Source: Paenibacillus faecalis
GTDB lineage: Bacteria > Bacillota > Bacilli > Paenibacillales > Paenibacillaceae
Direction of reading: 5' to 3'
NCBI RefSeq assembly: GCF_900289175.1
Contig: NZ_LT985747.1
Coordinates: 3,255,624 to 3,319,623, forward strand
DNA length: 64,000 nt
Part shown: positions 28,165 through 38,978 of the stretch, piece by piece
Numbering within the stretch: position 1 is the first letter of the stretch
How the letters are laid out: each line of letters starts with the position of its first letter
Made by a program: the position numbers and the translations under genes
The notes under the pieces: generated by a model
Database searches by the model: none
Seen by the model: the letters and a program-made list of their open reading frames with translations, nothing else
Told to the model about the DNA's origin: nothing

Positions 28165-29601
28165 TTACGGGATATAGAGCACCTGACCTTCCTCTACGTT
28201 CTGTTCGGACAATCTGTTATAAAGTAACAATTCTCTAGGACTTAGCTGGTATCTTTCAGCAATATCCTCTAACGTTTCCTCACGCTGTACGATACATAAT
28301 CGAACTTTACGGAAAGGGGTATCTTCCTGCCGACCTCCAAGAAAAAGGGATTTCCATTGAACTTCTTCCGATGCAAGAGCTTCCTCCTGATGATCCTCCA
28401 ACACCTCTTCTTCCTCGATAGCTGTTATTTCCTGCTCCTGTGCAGTACGGCCTGAGGGCAGCAGGGAAGAAAAGCCGACACTTGGTGAGCTATTAAGCGT
28501 GCTATCCTTGCTCGTAAATGCAACTTTCAACTCCGGTTTTTCCGGGGGAACCTCTTGAACCTCTTGAGCCAAAGCTTTAGAAGCATCATCGGCAAGGAAT
28601 GCACCATCTTGATCAGGGGCTGCTGCGTCAATCTTCTCGTCGGACGGCTCATTCAGCTCTTGATGAGAAGAAGCTTCCGTCACCGATTCCTGCTGATTCT
28701 CTTCTCTTTCATTCACTTCTGGAAAATCATCCGAGGAGCTCTGGTGATGACTCACAAGTTCGTTGTTTCGTTCAAAGTTCCATACATTCGGATTCGAAAC
28801 CGGTTCCTGTTCCGTTTTGCTTTGTGTCATCGGATGATTTGAATCCGAAAACTCCGGTTCATCGGATTGGGCCGGAACGAATTCCTGAGGCGGTTCTTCC
28901 CTATGTATGTTATGTTCCGTAGCTCTGTCTTCTGTGTAAAAATGAGAGGGCTGTGTCTGATATCCAAACTCATTTTTCTGCTGATATGAATCTCCTTGAA
29001 TCCCCTCATATTGATGACTAGCCCTTGTATCCGATTCAAAACCTGTCACCTGTTGACCTTGAACAAAACCTTCCTGCGGTTGTGGAAAGTGAAAGGGCGA
29101 TGGATTTTCCGCTACTACATTGTCCTCTTGGTGAGCAGCCTTTTCACGATCTGCAGCATCTTCGGAAGTTGGCTCGGGAGCATGTACCACTGTAAATCCT
29201 TCGTCATTCCATGGGCGATCAGCAGCTTCTTGACCAGCAGCCTGAATACCTTTTAACGATAGTACCCCCGTAATATTCAGACTTCGAGTGGACAAAAGAT
29301 CCACATCGAAATTTTCAATCTCCACTGCTATATCGTCCAGCGAAGACACCCGATTCATCGGAACCGTGATTTCCACCGGAATCCAGTGCTCCAGCGGCGC
29401 GGACTCTCCCGAATCAGTATCTCCTTTATACAACCCCGCTAGTAGAAGATGCCCGCGAAGTGTCGCCTGCTCCTCCTGACTGATGACTTGAATATGCGGA
29501 ATTAATTCAACCTCTTCCAGTTCTTCAATTCCGGGCAGATTTTCGGATAAAATAATTCGTTCGTAAATATCAAATCGCAATCCGTAGGACTGGTCGAACA
29601 C
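28165..29601 (-). CDS. spoVID: SpoVID-like spore coat encasement protein
   Basis: In Bacillus SpoVID drives encasement of the spore by coat proteins and binds SafA. The N-terminal region (about 1-130, MFDQSYGLRFDIYERIILSE) is the conserved SpoVID domain. The middle (about 150-420) is long, acidic and rich in Gln, Glu and Ser. A LysM domain closes the protein (REETLEDIAERYQLSPRELL). The longest frame begins at GTG 29670, but AAAGGAGG lies 7-8 bases before GTG 29601, giving 478 residues. It sits between the heme operon and valS, as in B. subtilis. Its SafA-like partner is also in this window. Confidence 0.9.
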   Translation of the reverse strand: MFDQSYGLRFDIYERIILSENLPGIEELEEVELIPHIQVISQEEQATLRGHLLLAGLYKGDTDSGESAPLEHWIPVEITVPMNRVSSLDDIAVEIENFDVDLLSTRSLNITGVLSLKGIQAAGQEAADRPWNDEGFTVVHAPEPTSEDAADREKAAHQEDNVVAENPSPFHFPQPQEGFVQGQQVTGFESDTRASHQYEGIQGDSYQQKNEFGYQTQPSHFYTEDRATEHNIHREEPPQEFVPAQSDEPEFSDSNHPMTQSKTEQEPVSNPNVWNFERNNELVSHHQSSSDDFPEVNEREENQQESVTEASSHQELNEPSDEKIDAAAPDQDGAFLADDASKALAQEVQEVPPEKPELKVAFTSKDSTLNSSPSVGFSSLLPSGRTAQEQEITAIEEEEVLEDHQEEALASEEVQWKSLFLGGRQEDTPFRKVRLCIVQREETLEDIAERYQLSPRELLLYNRLSEQNVEEGQVLYIP

Positions 29602-29763
29602 GGAAATGTCCTCCTTTCGGCATATACTATCCGCAGGCTGGTCCCGCGGCATGAGCCCATAAATTGTCACTCAACTTATCTATATGCCCAAATTCAAAAG
29701 AGCATGACTTTTTTACAGACACTTGCGAAAAACGCTGTTCATCCCCCTATATTCCCGTATGAA

Positions 29764-29806
29764 AAACGCCTGCTTCATCCTTTAAAACAAGGATCAGCAG
29801 GCGTTC
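29764..29806 (-). terminator. Terminator after the hem operon and rluD
   Basis: Long stem AACGCCTGCT-ATCCTT pairing with AAGGAT-AGCAGGCGTT, followed on the minus strand by TTTC. Confidence 0.8.
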
Positions 29807-29839
29807 ATTCAAAATATAATATAAATTAGCAGGTTCGAA

Positions 29840-30754
29840 CTACCTCGGAAAAGGCTTGCTCGTCACCTCTTCCTTCAGCTCAAGCAGATCTTCAGGCCAC
29901 GGAGCCGTAACTTCAATCCGTTCTCCCGTAAAAGGATGAGGAAAAATGAGCTTAGCACCATGAAGCGCCTGACGGTCAAAGCTGACAGAATATCCGCCAT
30001 AGAGTGAGTCTCCAAGAATTGCATGTCCCATATGACTTAAGTGAACGCGAATCTGATGCGTTCTTCCCGTCTCCAAGCTCAAATATAGAACACTAGCCTG
30101 CCGATACACCTCGGATTTAATGATCCGGGTCACCGCTGTCTGGCCGGTTAACGATACCCGACGACGCTTGGCATGATGCCGATCTCGGCCAATAGGAAGA
30201 TCGATCACCTTCAAATCCGGCGACACTCGCCCCTGAACAATAGCTGCATAAATACGGCCGACTTCTTTTTGTCTCATCGCTTCATCAAGTTTGAGTTGGG
30301 CGTATTCGTTTTTTGCATATAGAACGGGGCCCGTTGTATCTTTGTCAAGCCGGTGGATATGACGAACTGCGATCGCCTCTCCCGCTGCTTCATAATAAGC
30401 AGCAACAACATGGTTGAGCGTTACCTCATGGTCGCGATCATCCGGGTGTACAGCCATCCCGGGCGGCTTGTTCACAACAAGACAGAAATCATCCTCGTAC
30501 AAAATATCCAGCTCGCTCCATACCGGTTCAATCCCTGCTTCTCTTAGTGGAAAAAGATGTAGCCGCAGCCTGTCTCCTCTCCACTGAATCCCTTCATGAT
30601 GCCGGAGCTTCCGCAGCAGCTTCTCCGGCATTTCAAGTGTGTCCAGAAGCCACTTTGCCGTTGCTTCCTCACGATCTGGATGTCCCGTCAAGGCTTTGCC
30701 CGGCGTCAGCTCCAGCCATTCACCACGCCGGACCCAGCTTCCCTCGTAACTCAC
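29840..30754 (-). CDS. RluD/RluA-family pseudouridine synthase
   Basis: Isomerises uridine in RNA, most likely rRNA. The 304-residue protein has a short N-terminal region (S4-like, [21 protein letters not shown]) and the catalytic domain with the active-site Asp in HRLDKDTTG (family usually HRLDxxTSG). [12 protein letters not shown] and DSLYGG are also present. It starts at GTG 30754, overlapping the hemL stop (GTGA), with no clear ribosome site, so it is probably translated by coupling. It is not part of the Bacillus hem operon. The exact target site cannot be told. Confidence 0.88.
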   Translation of the reverse strand: MSYEGSWVRRGEWLELTPGKALTGHPDREEATAKWLLDTLEMPEKLLRKLRHHEGIQWRGDRLRLHLFPLREAGIEPVWSELDILYEDDFCLVVNKPPGMAVHPDDRDHEVTLNHVVAAYYEAAGEAIAVRHIHRLDKDTTGPVLYAKNEYAQLKLDEAMRQKEVGRIYAAIVQGRVSPDLKVIDLPIGRDRHHAKRRRVSLTGQTAVTRIIKSEVYRQASVLYLSLETGRTHQIRVHLSHMGHAILGDSLYGGYSVSFDRQALHGAKLIFPHPFTGERIEVTAPWPEDLLELKEEVTSKPFPR

Positions 30755-32046
30755 AGGCTTTTAAAGGCATTGTAGTTAGCTTCGATCGTCGCATCAATGT
30801 CTTCCTTTGTATGCGCGGCCGATATAAACATGCCTTCAAACTGGGATGGAGGAACACTAACCCCCTCCTGAACCATCGCTGCAAAATAACGACGGAACAG
30901 ATCCAGGTCACTGCTCTTGGCCGTCTCAAAATTAACGACCTTCTGATCTGTGAAGAACGGACATACCATCGATCCAATTCGGTTAATTGTCATCGGAATA
31001 CCGAATTCACGGGCATTGCGTTCAAAGCCAGCCTGAAGCTGCGCCCCCCGCTCTTCAAGCTGCTCATATACAGCAGGTGTCAGCAGCTTAAGCGTAGTGT
31101 AGCCAGCTGCCATAGCCAGCGGATTACCGCTTAAAGTACCCGCTTGGTAAATTGGACCTGTCGGTGCGATTTGCTCCATAATTTCACGTTTTCCGCCATA
31201 AGCTCCTACAGGCAAACCTCCGCCGATGACTTTTCCAAGACAGGTTAAATCCGGCATCACATGAAACCTTCCCTGAGCACAGTGAAGGTCTACACGGAAG
31301 CCAGTCATCACTTCATCAAAAATAAGCAGGCTGCCGTAATCTTCTGTAATCTTGCGCAGTCCTTCCAGAAATCCTTCAACTGGAGGAACAACGCCCATAT
31401 TTCCGGCAACAGGCTCTACAATTAAGGCGGCGATTTCGTTACCAAAGCGCTCAAACGCCAGCTTTACTGACTCCAAATCGTTATATGGAACGGCAATCGT
31501 ATTGGTTGCTACCGATTCCGGTACACCGGGGCTGTCCGGCAAACCGAGCGTTGCAATGCCTGAACCGGCTTTAATAAGCAGGCTGTCGGCATGTCCATGA
31601 TAAGAGCCTTCGAATTTAATAATTTTGCTGCGGCCCGTATAACCGCGAGCCAGCCGAATCGCGCTCATCGTCGCTTCGGTACCGGAATTGACCATCCGTA
31701 CAATTTCGACAGAAGGTACACGTTCACAGACAAGTTTGGCCATTTCGGTTTCGAGCAGCGTCGGTGCTCCAAAACTGGTTCCTTTGGCCGCTGTCTTCTG
31801 GAGCGCTTCAACAACTTCGGGATGGGCATGTCCCATAATAAGCGGTCCCCATGAGCCGACATAATCAATAAAGCTGTTGCCATCAATATCAAACACGCGG
31901 CTTCCTTCCCCGCGCTCCATATAGATCGGAGTTAAGCCCACCGATTTATATGCCCGTACCGGACTATTAACGCCGCCGGGAATATACTGCTTAGCCTCTT
32001 CAAAAGCTGTGCGTGATGCTTCTTCTTTCCGTGTATTTTGACTCAT
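30751..32046 (-). CDS. hemL: Glutamate-1-semialdehyde 2,1-aminomutase
   Basis: PLP aminomutase that makes 5-aminolevulinate from the hemA product. The protein has [17 protein letters not shown] at the N-terminus, the PLP-stacking [23 protein letters not shown], and the PLP lysine in [20 protein letters not shown] 32046 follows TAGGAGTG; the longer frame from 32076 lacks support (432 residues used). Sixth of the heme genes. Confidence 0.96.
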   Translation of the reverse strand: MSQNTRKEEASRTAFEEAKQYIPGGVNSPVRAYKSVGLTPIYMERGEGSRVFDIDGNSFIDYVGSWGPLIMGHAHPEVVEALQKTAAKGTSFGAPTLLETEMAKLVCERVPSVEIVRMVNSGTEATMSAIRLARGYTGRSKIIKFEGSYHGHADSLLIKAGSGIATLGLPDSPGVPESVATNTIAVPYNDLESVKLAFERFGNEIAALIVEPVAGNMGVVPPVEGFLEGLRKITEDYGSLLIFDEVMTGFRVDLHCAQGRFHVMPDLTCLGKVIGGGLPVGAYGGKREIMEQIAPTGPIYQAGTLSGNPLAMAAGYTTLKLLTPAVYEQLEERGAQLQAGFERNAREFGIPMTINRIGSMVCPFFTDQKVVNFETAKSSDLDLFRRYFAAMVQEGVSVPPSQFEGMFISAAHTKEDIDATIEANYNAFKSL

Positions 32047-32079
32047 TCTTAACACTCCTATCTGTCCTAATGACAATCC

Positions 32080-33084
32080 TTATGAACGGCTGCGAATCCA
32101 GCTGGCTGCGTCTTTCGAGAAATAAGTAATGATGATGTCGGCGCCTGCGCGCTTCATACCTGTGAGCATTTCCATCACAATCGCTTGTTCATCAATCCAG
32201 CCTTGCTGGGCAGCTGCTTTCACCATCGAGTATTCCCCGCTGACGTTATAGGCTACAATCGGCAAATCGAACTGGTCCCGCAGCATTCTGACGATATCCA
32301 TATATGCCAAAGCTGGCTTGACCATGAGCATATCAGCTCCTTCAAGCACATCGCTCTCTGCTTCACGTATGGCTTCACGCATATTGGCAGGGTCCATCTG
32401 ATATGTCTTCCGGTTACCAAACTGTGGAGCAGAATCGGCCGCTTCCCGGAATGGTCCATAAAAAGCAGAAGCATATTTAACGGAATAAGACATGATCGGA
32501 ATATGCTCAAATCCAGACTCATCCAGCGCTGTACGAATGGCCTGCACGAAACCGTCCATCATGTTGGAAGGAGCGATGATATCTGCCCCGGCTTTGGCCT
32601 GAGAAACCGCTGTACGCGCTAAAAGCTCTAACGATTCATCATTCAACACGTCACCATAAACCTGCCCGTCACGCTCAAAAGTATGCACCATGCCGCAATG
32701 TCCGTGATCCGTAAATTCACATAGGCAGGTATCGGCAATCACAAGCAGCTCAGGATGCCACTTCTTAATGAGACGTGTCGCTTCCTGAACAATTCCATCC
32801 TCAGCAAAACCAGAAGTCCCCTTACTGTCCTTGCTCTCCGGTATACCAAACAGAAGCACAGCCGGAATTCCAAGAGCCGCTATTTCATCCACTTCCGCTT
32901 TCAACATATCAAGTGAGAAGTGAAATACACCGGGCATCGATGAAATCTCAGTCTTCACCCCGGTCCCATAGGTTACAAAGATAGGCTGTACCAAATCTTC
33001 AATATTCAGTACCGTCTCACGGACCATGCTGCGAATGCCAGCACTTTGACGCAGCCGGCGATGGCGTACAATCGGAAAATTCAT
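32080..33084 (-). CDS. hemB: Delta-aminolevulinic acid dehydratase (porphobilinogen synthase)
   Basis: Condenses two 5-aminolevulinates to porphobilinogen. The 334-residue TIM barrel has RHRRLR at the N-terminus, the zinc-type cysteine cluster ([15 protein letters not shown]), and both Schiff-base lysines ([13 protein letters not shown] and [12 protein letters not shown]). The three cysteines indicate a zinc enzyme. ATG 33084 has GGAGGGA upstream. Confidence 0.97.
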   Translation of the reverse strand: MNFPIVRHRRLRQSAGIRSMVRETVLNIEDLVQPIFVTYGTGVKTEISSMPGVFHFSLDMLKAEVDEIAALGIPAVLLFGIPESKDSKGTSGFAEDGIVQEATRLIKKWHPELLVIADTCLCEFTDHGHCGMVHTFERDGQVYGDVLNDESLELLARTAVSQAKAGADIIAPSNMMDGFVQAIRTALDESGFEHIPIMSYSVKYASAFYGPFREAADSAPQFGNRKTYQMDPANMREAIREAESDVLEGADMLMVKPALAYMDIVRMLRDQFDLPIVAYNVSGEYSMVKAAAQQGWIDEQAIVMEMLTGMKRAGADIIITYFSKDAASWIRSRS

Positions 33085-33119
33085 GTTAATCCCTCCGGGT
33101 CAAAGAAAATAGTATAAAA

Positions 33120-34682
33120 TCAATCCTTACGACGACGCGGCTCATCTTTATTCCATGCACACAAAGCTTCAACCAGGCTATCGATTGTCGCTTCTTCAGC
33201 CATGATCGACACGTTAAGCCCTGCTGCCTTCGCCGTTTCAGCCGTCAGCGGACCGATGCAGGCAATTGCACTGTCACGAAGCAGCCTGAGCGGAGCCTGA
33301 GCGTCCTTACCCATCCGTTCCAAAACACGGAGCAAATTCGTAACGGTCGAAGAGCTGGTGAACGTAACGGCATGGATTCCGCCTTCCTCAAACAGCTTGA
33401 GAAGCTCATCATCATCTTCACCGCACAGGATCGTTTCGTATGTTTTGATGTCTGTCACATGAAGGCCCATCCTCGTCAGTTCCTCAGGCAGCCAGTTCCG
33501 ACCAAGGTCTCCACGCGGAAGCAGCACATGCTGACCTGCCTTCAGCTCGGACCCAAAGGCATCTATAATTCCTTCAGCCTGAAAACGCTCCTTCAGCACC
33601 TCGGCTGTAATTCCCCGTTCTCGCAATGCGCCCGCCGTTGCTGGTCCAACCGCAGCGATTCTCGCACCTGCCAGAGCGCGAATATCCTTGCCCAGTTCAT
33701 TAAGATGGCGGAAGAAAAATTCAACACCGTTCACACTCGTAAAAAACACCCAGTTATACTGACTCAGGTTGTTCATCGCCTGATGGATATCCGCCAATAC
33801 CTGGGTTGAGGTCGGCATTACCGTGTCAATAACCGGGAATTCATACGGCTCACCACCGAGCTCTTCAATCTGTCTAACTAATTGACTGGCCTGGTTTCGA
33901 GCCCGGGTCACTAGAATTCGCTTGCCAAACAAAGGCAGCTGCTCGGCCCATTTCAGAAGCTGACGCTTCAGCACCACCTCGCCAACGATAATGACCGCAG
34001 GCGGCTTAAAATCAGCAGCCTTGACGACTTCCTCAATATCGGCAAGCGTGCCAGTAATGGTATCCTGTTCAGCCCGGGTTCCCCAGCGAACAAGAGCTAC
34101 CGGGGTTTCCGGCGGTCTTCCATGTGCGATCAATTGACGGCTAATATAACCAATCTTGGCTACCCCCATCATAAAAATCAATGTGCCTGTTGCATTTGTT
34201 ACCTTATCCCACTGAATCATATGATCCAGCTTGTCCGGACTCTCATGGCCTGTAATAATCGATAATGAGGACGCAATGCCGCGATGGGTAACCGGAATAC
34301 CAGCGTATGCAGGTACACTGATTGAAGAAGTGATTCCTGGTACGATTTCAAAGGCGATGCCGTTGCGGTACAATTGCTCGGCCTCTTCCCCCACCCTTCC
34401 AAAGATCGTAGGGTCGCCGCCTTTCAACCGAACCACCGTCTTTCCCCTCAAAGCCAGGTCAACCAGCAGTTGATTGATTTCTTCCTGCTTCATCGTATGC
34501 CTGTCAGGAAGCTTGCCGACATATACCTTCTCAGCCCCTTGCTTCATCCACTTCAGCAATCTAGGGGAGGCTAGACGGTCATAAACTACAACGTCTGCCT
34601 TCTCAATACATTCTTTCCCTTTAATCGTAATCAGCCGCGGATCGCCAGGACCCGCTCCAACTAAATAAACCTTTCCTGCCAT
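33120..34682 (-). CDS. cobA-hemD: Fused uroporphyrinogen-III C-methyltransferase / uroporphyrinogen-III synthase
   Basis: Residues about 1-240 form an SAM-dependent SUMT: VYLVGAGPGDPRLITIKG, VVRLKGGDPTIFGRVGEE and GIPVTHRG are typical. Residues about 255-515 form HemD, which closes the tetrapyrrole ring (KRILVTRARNQASQLV, TSVNGVEFFFRHL, TSSSTVTNL). One polypeptide therefore makes uroporphyrinogen III and methylates it to precorrin-2. B. subtilis hemD lacks the methyltransferase part; fused forms occur in Paenibacillus and clostridia. With the precorrin-2 dehydrogenase two genes upstream it feeds the siroheme branch. Confidence 0.94.
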   Translation of the reverse strand: MAGKVYLVGAGPGDPRLITIKGKECIEKADVVVYDRLASPRLLKWMKQGAEKVYVGKLPDRHTMKQEEINQLLVDLALRGKTVVRLKGGDPTIFGRVGEEAEQLYRNGIAFEIVPGITSSISVPAYAGIPVTHRGIASSLSIITGHESPDKLDHMIQWDKVTNATGTLIFMMGVAKIGYISRQLIAHGRPPETPVALVRWGTRAEQDTITGTLADIEEVVKAADFKPPAVIIVGEVVLKRQLLKWAEQLPLFGKRILVTRARNQASQLVRQIEELGGEPYEFPVIDTVMPTSTQVLADIHQAMNNLSQYNWVFFTSVNGVEFFFRHLNELGKDIRALAGARIAAVGPATAGALRERGITAEVLKERFQAEGIIDAFGSELKAGQHVLLPRGDLGRNWLPEELTRMGLHVTDIKTYETILCGEDDDELLKLFEEGGIHAVTFTSSSTVTNLLRVLERMGKDAQAPLRLLRDSAIACIGPLTAETAKAAGLNVSIMAEEATIDSLVEALCAWNKDEPRRRKD

Positions 34683-34686
34683 CCGA

Positions 34687-35643
34687 TCATCCCCTAATCT
34701 GGGCCAGAATCTGCTCTGCTCCCTTGGCTTTCAGCTTATCAGCAACCGCTATACCTAAAGCCTCGGGATCTGTACCTTCAGCGCTTTCCTTCAATACAAG
34801 CTCTCCATCTGGCGTACCTACCATGCCGGTTAATTGAATGATATCGTGTTCGGCGGATGAATGATCCCCTTGAGCCTCTTTCAGCACCGCGTACGCACCT
34901 ATAGGCACTTGGCATCCACCGTTAAGCTCACTTAGATATTTGCGCTCAGCAGCTACTGTTCGGGATGTCTCCTCATCATTATAAAGGGCAAGCAGCGATA
35001 AAAGCTCTGTATCCTCTTCCCTGCACTCAATGCCAAGCGCACCTTGACCTACAGCAGGCAAACATGTCTCGATCGATAAAAAGGACGTTATTCGGTCCTC
35101 CCATCCCATTCGCTGAAGACCTGCAGCCGCCAAAATAATAGCCTGATAGTCTCCGTTCTCCAGCTTACGCAAACGGGAATCGATATTCCCCCGAATCCAC
35201 TCCAGCTGCAAATCCGGACGATATTTCTTCAACTGGCTGGAGCGGCGCAAACTGCTTGTCCCAACCTTGGCTCCTTGCGGCAAGCTGTCCAGGTTATTTG
35301 CTTCGAGGGAAACAAGGCAATCGCGCGGGTCTTTCCTACGGGGAACAGCCCCTGTCGTCAAGCCTTCGGGCAGGATCGAAGGCATATCCTTCATACTGTG
35401 GACGGCCATATCGATTTCACCGTCCAACATCGCCTGCTCGATTTCCTTGACAAACAATCCCTTGCCGCCAACTTTGGACAGGGTGACATCCAAAATACGG
35501 TCTCCCTTTGTTACAATTTTCTTTACTTTAAAATCAACATCCATTCCATTTTCTTTGGCCAATCGCCTCAAATCCTCAATAACCTGTCCTGTCTGGGTAA
35601 GCGCAAGCGCGCTTTGTCTGCTGCCAACTACAATTGTACGCAT
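34687..35643 (-). CDS. hemC: Porphobilinogen deaminase (hydroxymethylbilane synthase)
   Basis: Joins four porphobilinogens into hydroxymethylbilane. The N-terminus is [21 protein letters not shown], with [30 protein letters not shown], and the dipyrromethane cofactor Cys in [16 protein letters not shown] 35643 has GGGAGGA upstream; the longer frame to 35697 would overlap the upstream gene and has no site (318 residues used). Confidence 0.97.
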   Translation of the reverse strand: MRTIVVGSRQSALALTQTGQVIEDLRRLAKENGMDVDFKVKKIVTKGDRILDVTLSKVGGKGLFVKEIEQAMLDGEIDMAVHSMKDMPSILPEGLTTGAVPRRKDPRDCLVSLEANNLDSLPQGAKVGTSSLRRSSQLKKYRPDLQLEWIRGNIDSRLRKLENGDYQAIILAAAGLQRMGWEDRITSFLSIETCLPAVGQGALGIECREEDTELLSLLALYNDEETSRTVAAERKYLSELNGGCQVPIGAYAVLKEAQGDHSSAEHDIIQLTGMVGTPDGELVLKESAEGTDPEALGIAVADKLKAKGAEQILAQIRG

Positions 35644-35645
35644 AC

Positions 35646-36302
35646 TTATTCCTCCCGATTGTAACTGATCCACTGCTGGATCTGTTCCGGACTCCACGGA
35701 GTATAGGTTCCTCGCCGTATGTCCTGTAGTATATCGATTTCATGTATTTTTCGCAAAATTTTCCGCCTTGCAGAAGGAGAGGCAATCTCTTTCTTAACCG
35801 CGCTGCGCATCGTATGCAGAAACTCAAGATACGGCTCGAATTCATCCCCAAGCAGCTCTTCCAAATGATTACAGACATCCATCGCTGCCAGCGGACCTGC
35901 ACCCGACGTAGACACCGCAACCGTCAGCCTGCCTCGCTTCATAACAGCCGGATTAATAAAGGTACCTGATTCCCCACTGCTTGCCACATTAACGAGTATT
36001 CCAAGCCGGCGTGCCTCTCTAGCGACCAACTCATTCACTTCCGGAACATCTGTAGCCGCATGTACTAAAAAAGCTCCCGTCAGGTCGCCCTCTCTATATT
36101 CTCTAGCAGTCCATTCAATTTGCCCCGAGTCAACCCGCTGAAGAAGCTTCTCACTCAATACAGGACTAATGATATGTATCTGGGCACCAGCACCCAGCAG
36201 CGTATCAACCTTGCGCTCAGCCACCAGTCCCCCGCCTATGATCAAGCAGGTTTGCTCATCACAGTTGAGCATAATTGGAACATAACGAATCATATTACTC
36301 AT
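35646..36302 (-). CDS. Precorrin-2 dehydrogenase / siroheme synthase N-domain protein
   Basis: Oxidises precorrin-2 to sirohydrochlorin using NAD. The protein starts [32 protein letters not shown] (given in two parts: [12 protein letters not shown] then a Rossmann Gly loop [11 protein letters not shown]), followed by the small helical CysG-type domain ([30 protein letters not shown]). At about 218 residues it lacks the methyltransferase and is not a full CysG. ATG 36302 overlaps the hemX stop by one base and has GGGAGTG upstream. A dedicated sirohydrochlorin ferrochelatase is not visible in the operon. Confidence 0.9.
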   Translation of the reverse strand: MSNMIRYVPIMLNCDEQTCLIIGGGLVAERKVDTLLGAGAQIHIISPVLSEKLLQRVDSGQIEWTAREYREGDLTGAFLVHAATDVPEVNELVAREARRLGILVNVASSGESGTFINPAVMKRGRLTVAVSTSGAGPLAAMDVCNHLEELLGDEFEPYLEFLHTMRSAVKKEIASPSARRKILRKIHEIDILQDIRRGTYTPWSPEQIQQWISYNREE

Positions 36303-37126
36303 CACACTCCCGACCAGCGATGGAACTCGGACCAATTGTTAAGAATGAAATTAATCACCATAAAAGCAAATCCGATTAATGCCCATACAGCGGTTTCCAG
36401 CCCCGACCGCTGCTGTAAATTCCGGCGAACGAAGTAGTAAATATATACACCAAGCGCGACTAAAGTTGATAATACTTTTAGATCTGCCAACAACGTCCAG
36501 CGCCCCTCGGCAACGATGGACACCCCACCTACAACTAAAGATAAAATCAGTACCGGTGTGCCCATCAGCAAAGCAAAGTAACTATATTTGTCCAGTATCT
36601 CAAGGCTTGGCAGTCTGCGAACAATATCATTCCACTTCTTGATTTTCAGCTTGCGGTGTAAAAACATGTACATTCCCGCAAAAACAGCACCTACGGTTAA
36701 CGCTGTAAAGCTCAGGCTTGCCAGTGCAATATGCAGCACCAACAATCCGTAAACCGTCTGCCAGCTCTCCAGCGGATTTAATCCTGCGGTAAACAGTAAG
36801 TCATTAAGCAGCATGACGCAAAAACCAATGATGTTCATAAAAAGTGCTGCAAACTCCGCACGCTTCGTAAAAATAATGGCAATGGAAGTTACGGTTACAC
36901 TAAAAGAACTGAGCAGTAAAAAGTCAAATGAAGTAAATACAGGAAATGTGCCCGTTTCTACAACTCGTACAACAAGAGCACCGAGCTGAAAAAGTGCTGC
37001 AATAGCAAGAAGCCCTGTGCCTATCCGCTTCGATGCCCGATTGCGTTTCACACAATCCGAGATATAAAACAGAAGGCTCAGGGCATAGATACAAATGCCG
37101 ACATCATAAATTAGGTTTAATGACAT
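36302..37126 (-). CDS. hemX: HemX-type membrane protein (cytochrome c assembly CcsA/ResC family)
   Basis: Polytopic membrane protein of 274 residues with about eight hydrophobic helices. In B. subtilis hemX is the second gene of the hem operon and lowers HemA amount; the family includes the heme-handling CcsA proteins. The Trp-rich segment typical of CcsA is weak, which fits HemX rather than a true assembly factor. Start ATG 37126 has GGCAGGTGACA upstream. It lies 18 bases after hemA. Confidence 0.87.
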   Translation of the reverse strand: MSLNLIYDVGICIYALSLLFYISDCVKRNRASKRIGTGLLAIAALFQLGALVVRVVETGTFPVFTSFDFLLLSSFSVTVTSIAIIFTKRAEFAALFMNIIGFCVMLLNDLLFTAGLNPLESWQTVYGLLVLHIALASLSFTALTVGAVFAGMYMFLHRKLKIKKWNDIVRRLPSLEILDKYSYFALLMGTPVLILSLVVGGVSIVAEGRWTLLADLKVLSTLVALGVYIYYFVRRNLQQRSGLETAVWALIGFAFMVINFILNNWSEFHRWSGV

Positions 37127-37144
37127 GGAATAATGTCACCTGCC

Positions 37145-38551
37145 TTATAGAGCGGCAGGAGCCAAAGAAACCCGGACCGATTTCTGATCTGCAGGTTGAT
37201 CCTCCGACTTGACCAAAGATTCCATCTCTGATGGGTCAGCATTGCTCAGAGCCTTACTGTCTGCTCCTTGTTCGTTATCTTCAATCAAACTTTCCAAAGC
37301 GAAAATTTGCGTGAAGTAATCAAGTGCTTCACCACCGTGTTTTCCACCACTCATTTCTTTGATACGATTGATCGGGTCATGCATCATCTGATTTACAATG
37401 CTCTTTGTTAGACGACGGATAACCTTACGCTGACGATCATCGAGCTCAGGCAGTTTGTTAAACAAACTTTCGAGCGTCTCTTCATGAATACTGTTTGATT
37501 TATCCTGCAAAGCCCGGATCACAGGTCGGACACCCAGCGTTTTCAGCCATTGATGGAATGCATCCATTTCCTCTTCGATCATGCTTTCAATTTTGGCTGC
37601 TTCCGTACGGCGCATCTCCATATTGCTCTCCACGATGCCTTCCAGATCATCGATATCGTAAAGGAACACGTTTGATACTTCCCCCACCTCAGGATCGATA
37701 TCCCTTGGCACAGCAATGTCAATCATAAAAAGAGGCCGGGACGGACGCTTCTTCATACTCTCCTTAACCTGGGCCGGATTCAGAACATAATCGTCCGCGC
37801 CAGTAGAGCTTATCACGATATCTGCCTCATGAAGGCGCTCCATCGCTTCCGATATATCACAAGGGGTTCCACGGAACTTGCGGGCCAGCTCTTCGGCACG
37901 AGCACGCGTGCGATTAGCTACAATCACTTCCGCAGCACCATTGGAATACAAGTGCTTGACAGTCAGCTCGCTCATTTTACCAGCACCCAGAATAAGTACC
38001 TTCTTGTCCTTAAAGGTTCCAAATATTCGCTTGCCGAGCTCAACAGCTGCATAACTGACAGAAACTGCGCTTTCCCCGATGGACGTTTCGGAATGCACTC
38101 TTTTGCCCAGGGTGACTGCTTGCTTGAACAGCATATTAAACCAAGTACCTGTTGCTTTCTCCTCTTGGGATTTCAAGAAGGCGCTGCGTACCTGTCCTAA
38201 AATTTGTGTCTCGCCGATCACCATGGAATCCAGACTACAGGTTACTCTGAACAAGTGTTCGATCGCCTGTTCATCCTCATATATATATAAATGTTGCGTA
38301 AATTCCTCACGCTTAATATCAAACCACTGTTCCATAAAACTGCGGATAAAATAGCCGCACATATGAAGGCGGTCTACAACAACGTAAATTTCCGTTCGGT
38401 TGCAGGTAGCCACAATGACGCCCTCCAGTACGCTCTTGGTTGACTTCAACTGCTTCAGCGCCTCGGGCAAATCCTTTTCAGCAAACGTAAAGCGCTCTCT
38501 GACTTCCACAGGCGCCGTGCGATAGTTCAACCCAACAACGACGATGTGCAT
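37145..38551 (-). CDS. hemA: Glutamyl-tRNA reductase
   Basis: Reduces glutamyl-tRNA to glutamate-1-semialdehyde, the first step of C5 heme synthesis. The 468-residue protein has the catalytic cysteine in VIVATCNRTEIYVVVD (Cys50), the NADPH domain GAGKMSELTVKHLYSNG, and the C-terminal dimerisation helices. The last about 50 residues are polar and poorly conserved. First gene of the hem operon; ATG 38551 has GGCAGGTGA upstream. Confidence 0.97.
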   Translation of the reverse strand: MHIVVVGLNYRTAPVEVRERFTFAEKDLPEALKQLKSTKSVLEGVIVATCNRTEIYVVVDRLHMCGYFIRSFMEQWFDIKREEFTQHLYIYEDEQAIEHLFRVTCSLDSMVIGETQILGQVRSAFLKSQEEKATGTWFNMLFKQAVTLGKRVHSETSIGESAVSVSYAAVELGKRIFGTFKDKKVLILGAGKMSELTVKHLYSNGAAEVIVANRTRARAEELARKFRGTPCDISEAMERLHEADIVISSTGADDYVLNPAQVKESMKKRPSRPLFMIDIAVPRDIDPEVGEVSNVFLYDIDDLEGIVESNMEMRRTEAAKIESMIEEEMDAFHQWLKTLGVRPVIRALQDKSNSIHEETLESLFNKLPELDDRQRKVIRRLTKSIVNQMMHDPINRIKEMSGGKHGGEALDYFTQIFALESLIEDNEQGADSKALSNADPSEMESLVKSEDQPADQKSVRVSLAPAAL

Positions 38552-38645
38552 TGCATGTTCACCTGCCTAATGGTTTTTGAGAATTTAGTATAATTCTGTT
38601 AAATACATAACGACTAGAATGATAATAACGTGCTTGACCATGATA

Positions 38646-38654
38646 ATTATATCA
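38646..38654 (-). promoter_or_regulatory. Extended -10 promoter of the hemA operon
   Basis: TGATATAAT on the minus strand is a perfect extended -10 (TG-n-TATAAT). The -35 (TCAAGG at 18 bases) is poor. It lies about 95 bases before the hemA start. Confidence 0.55.
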
Positions 38655-38811
38655 CAGGCAGCCGGGATTCCTTGACTTTTTTATGAAATGTTTATGAAAT
38701 CCCCATTTTCTTCATCTCATAACACTCCCCTTAATCAAGCATGCCTTCTTTGTTATTGTGAGATGTTTCAACTGGACATATACGACAAAAAATCCTAAGC
38801 TCCCCAATAGC

Positions 38812-38860
38812 AAAAAAAGAAACGCTTTCATCATTCTATATATAAACAAAAGCGTTTCTT
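38812..38860 (-). terminator. Hairpin with T run between speD and hemA
   Basis: A perfect 12-bp stem (38849-38860 with 38817-38828), 20-base loop, followed on the minus strand by seven T. It is about 120 bases downstream of the speD terminator, so it either backs up that terminator or ends a small RNA. Confidence 0.65.
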
Positions 38861-38978
38861 GAGACAATATGCCAGGATGAAATTCATCATTTCTTCATCA
38901 TTCAAGCGTAAACGGCTTTGCCGCCTTTAACAGGCACAGCTTCGTTTCGCGAAAGAAATCTAAGATTGTAAAAATAAA

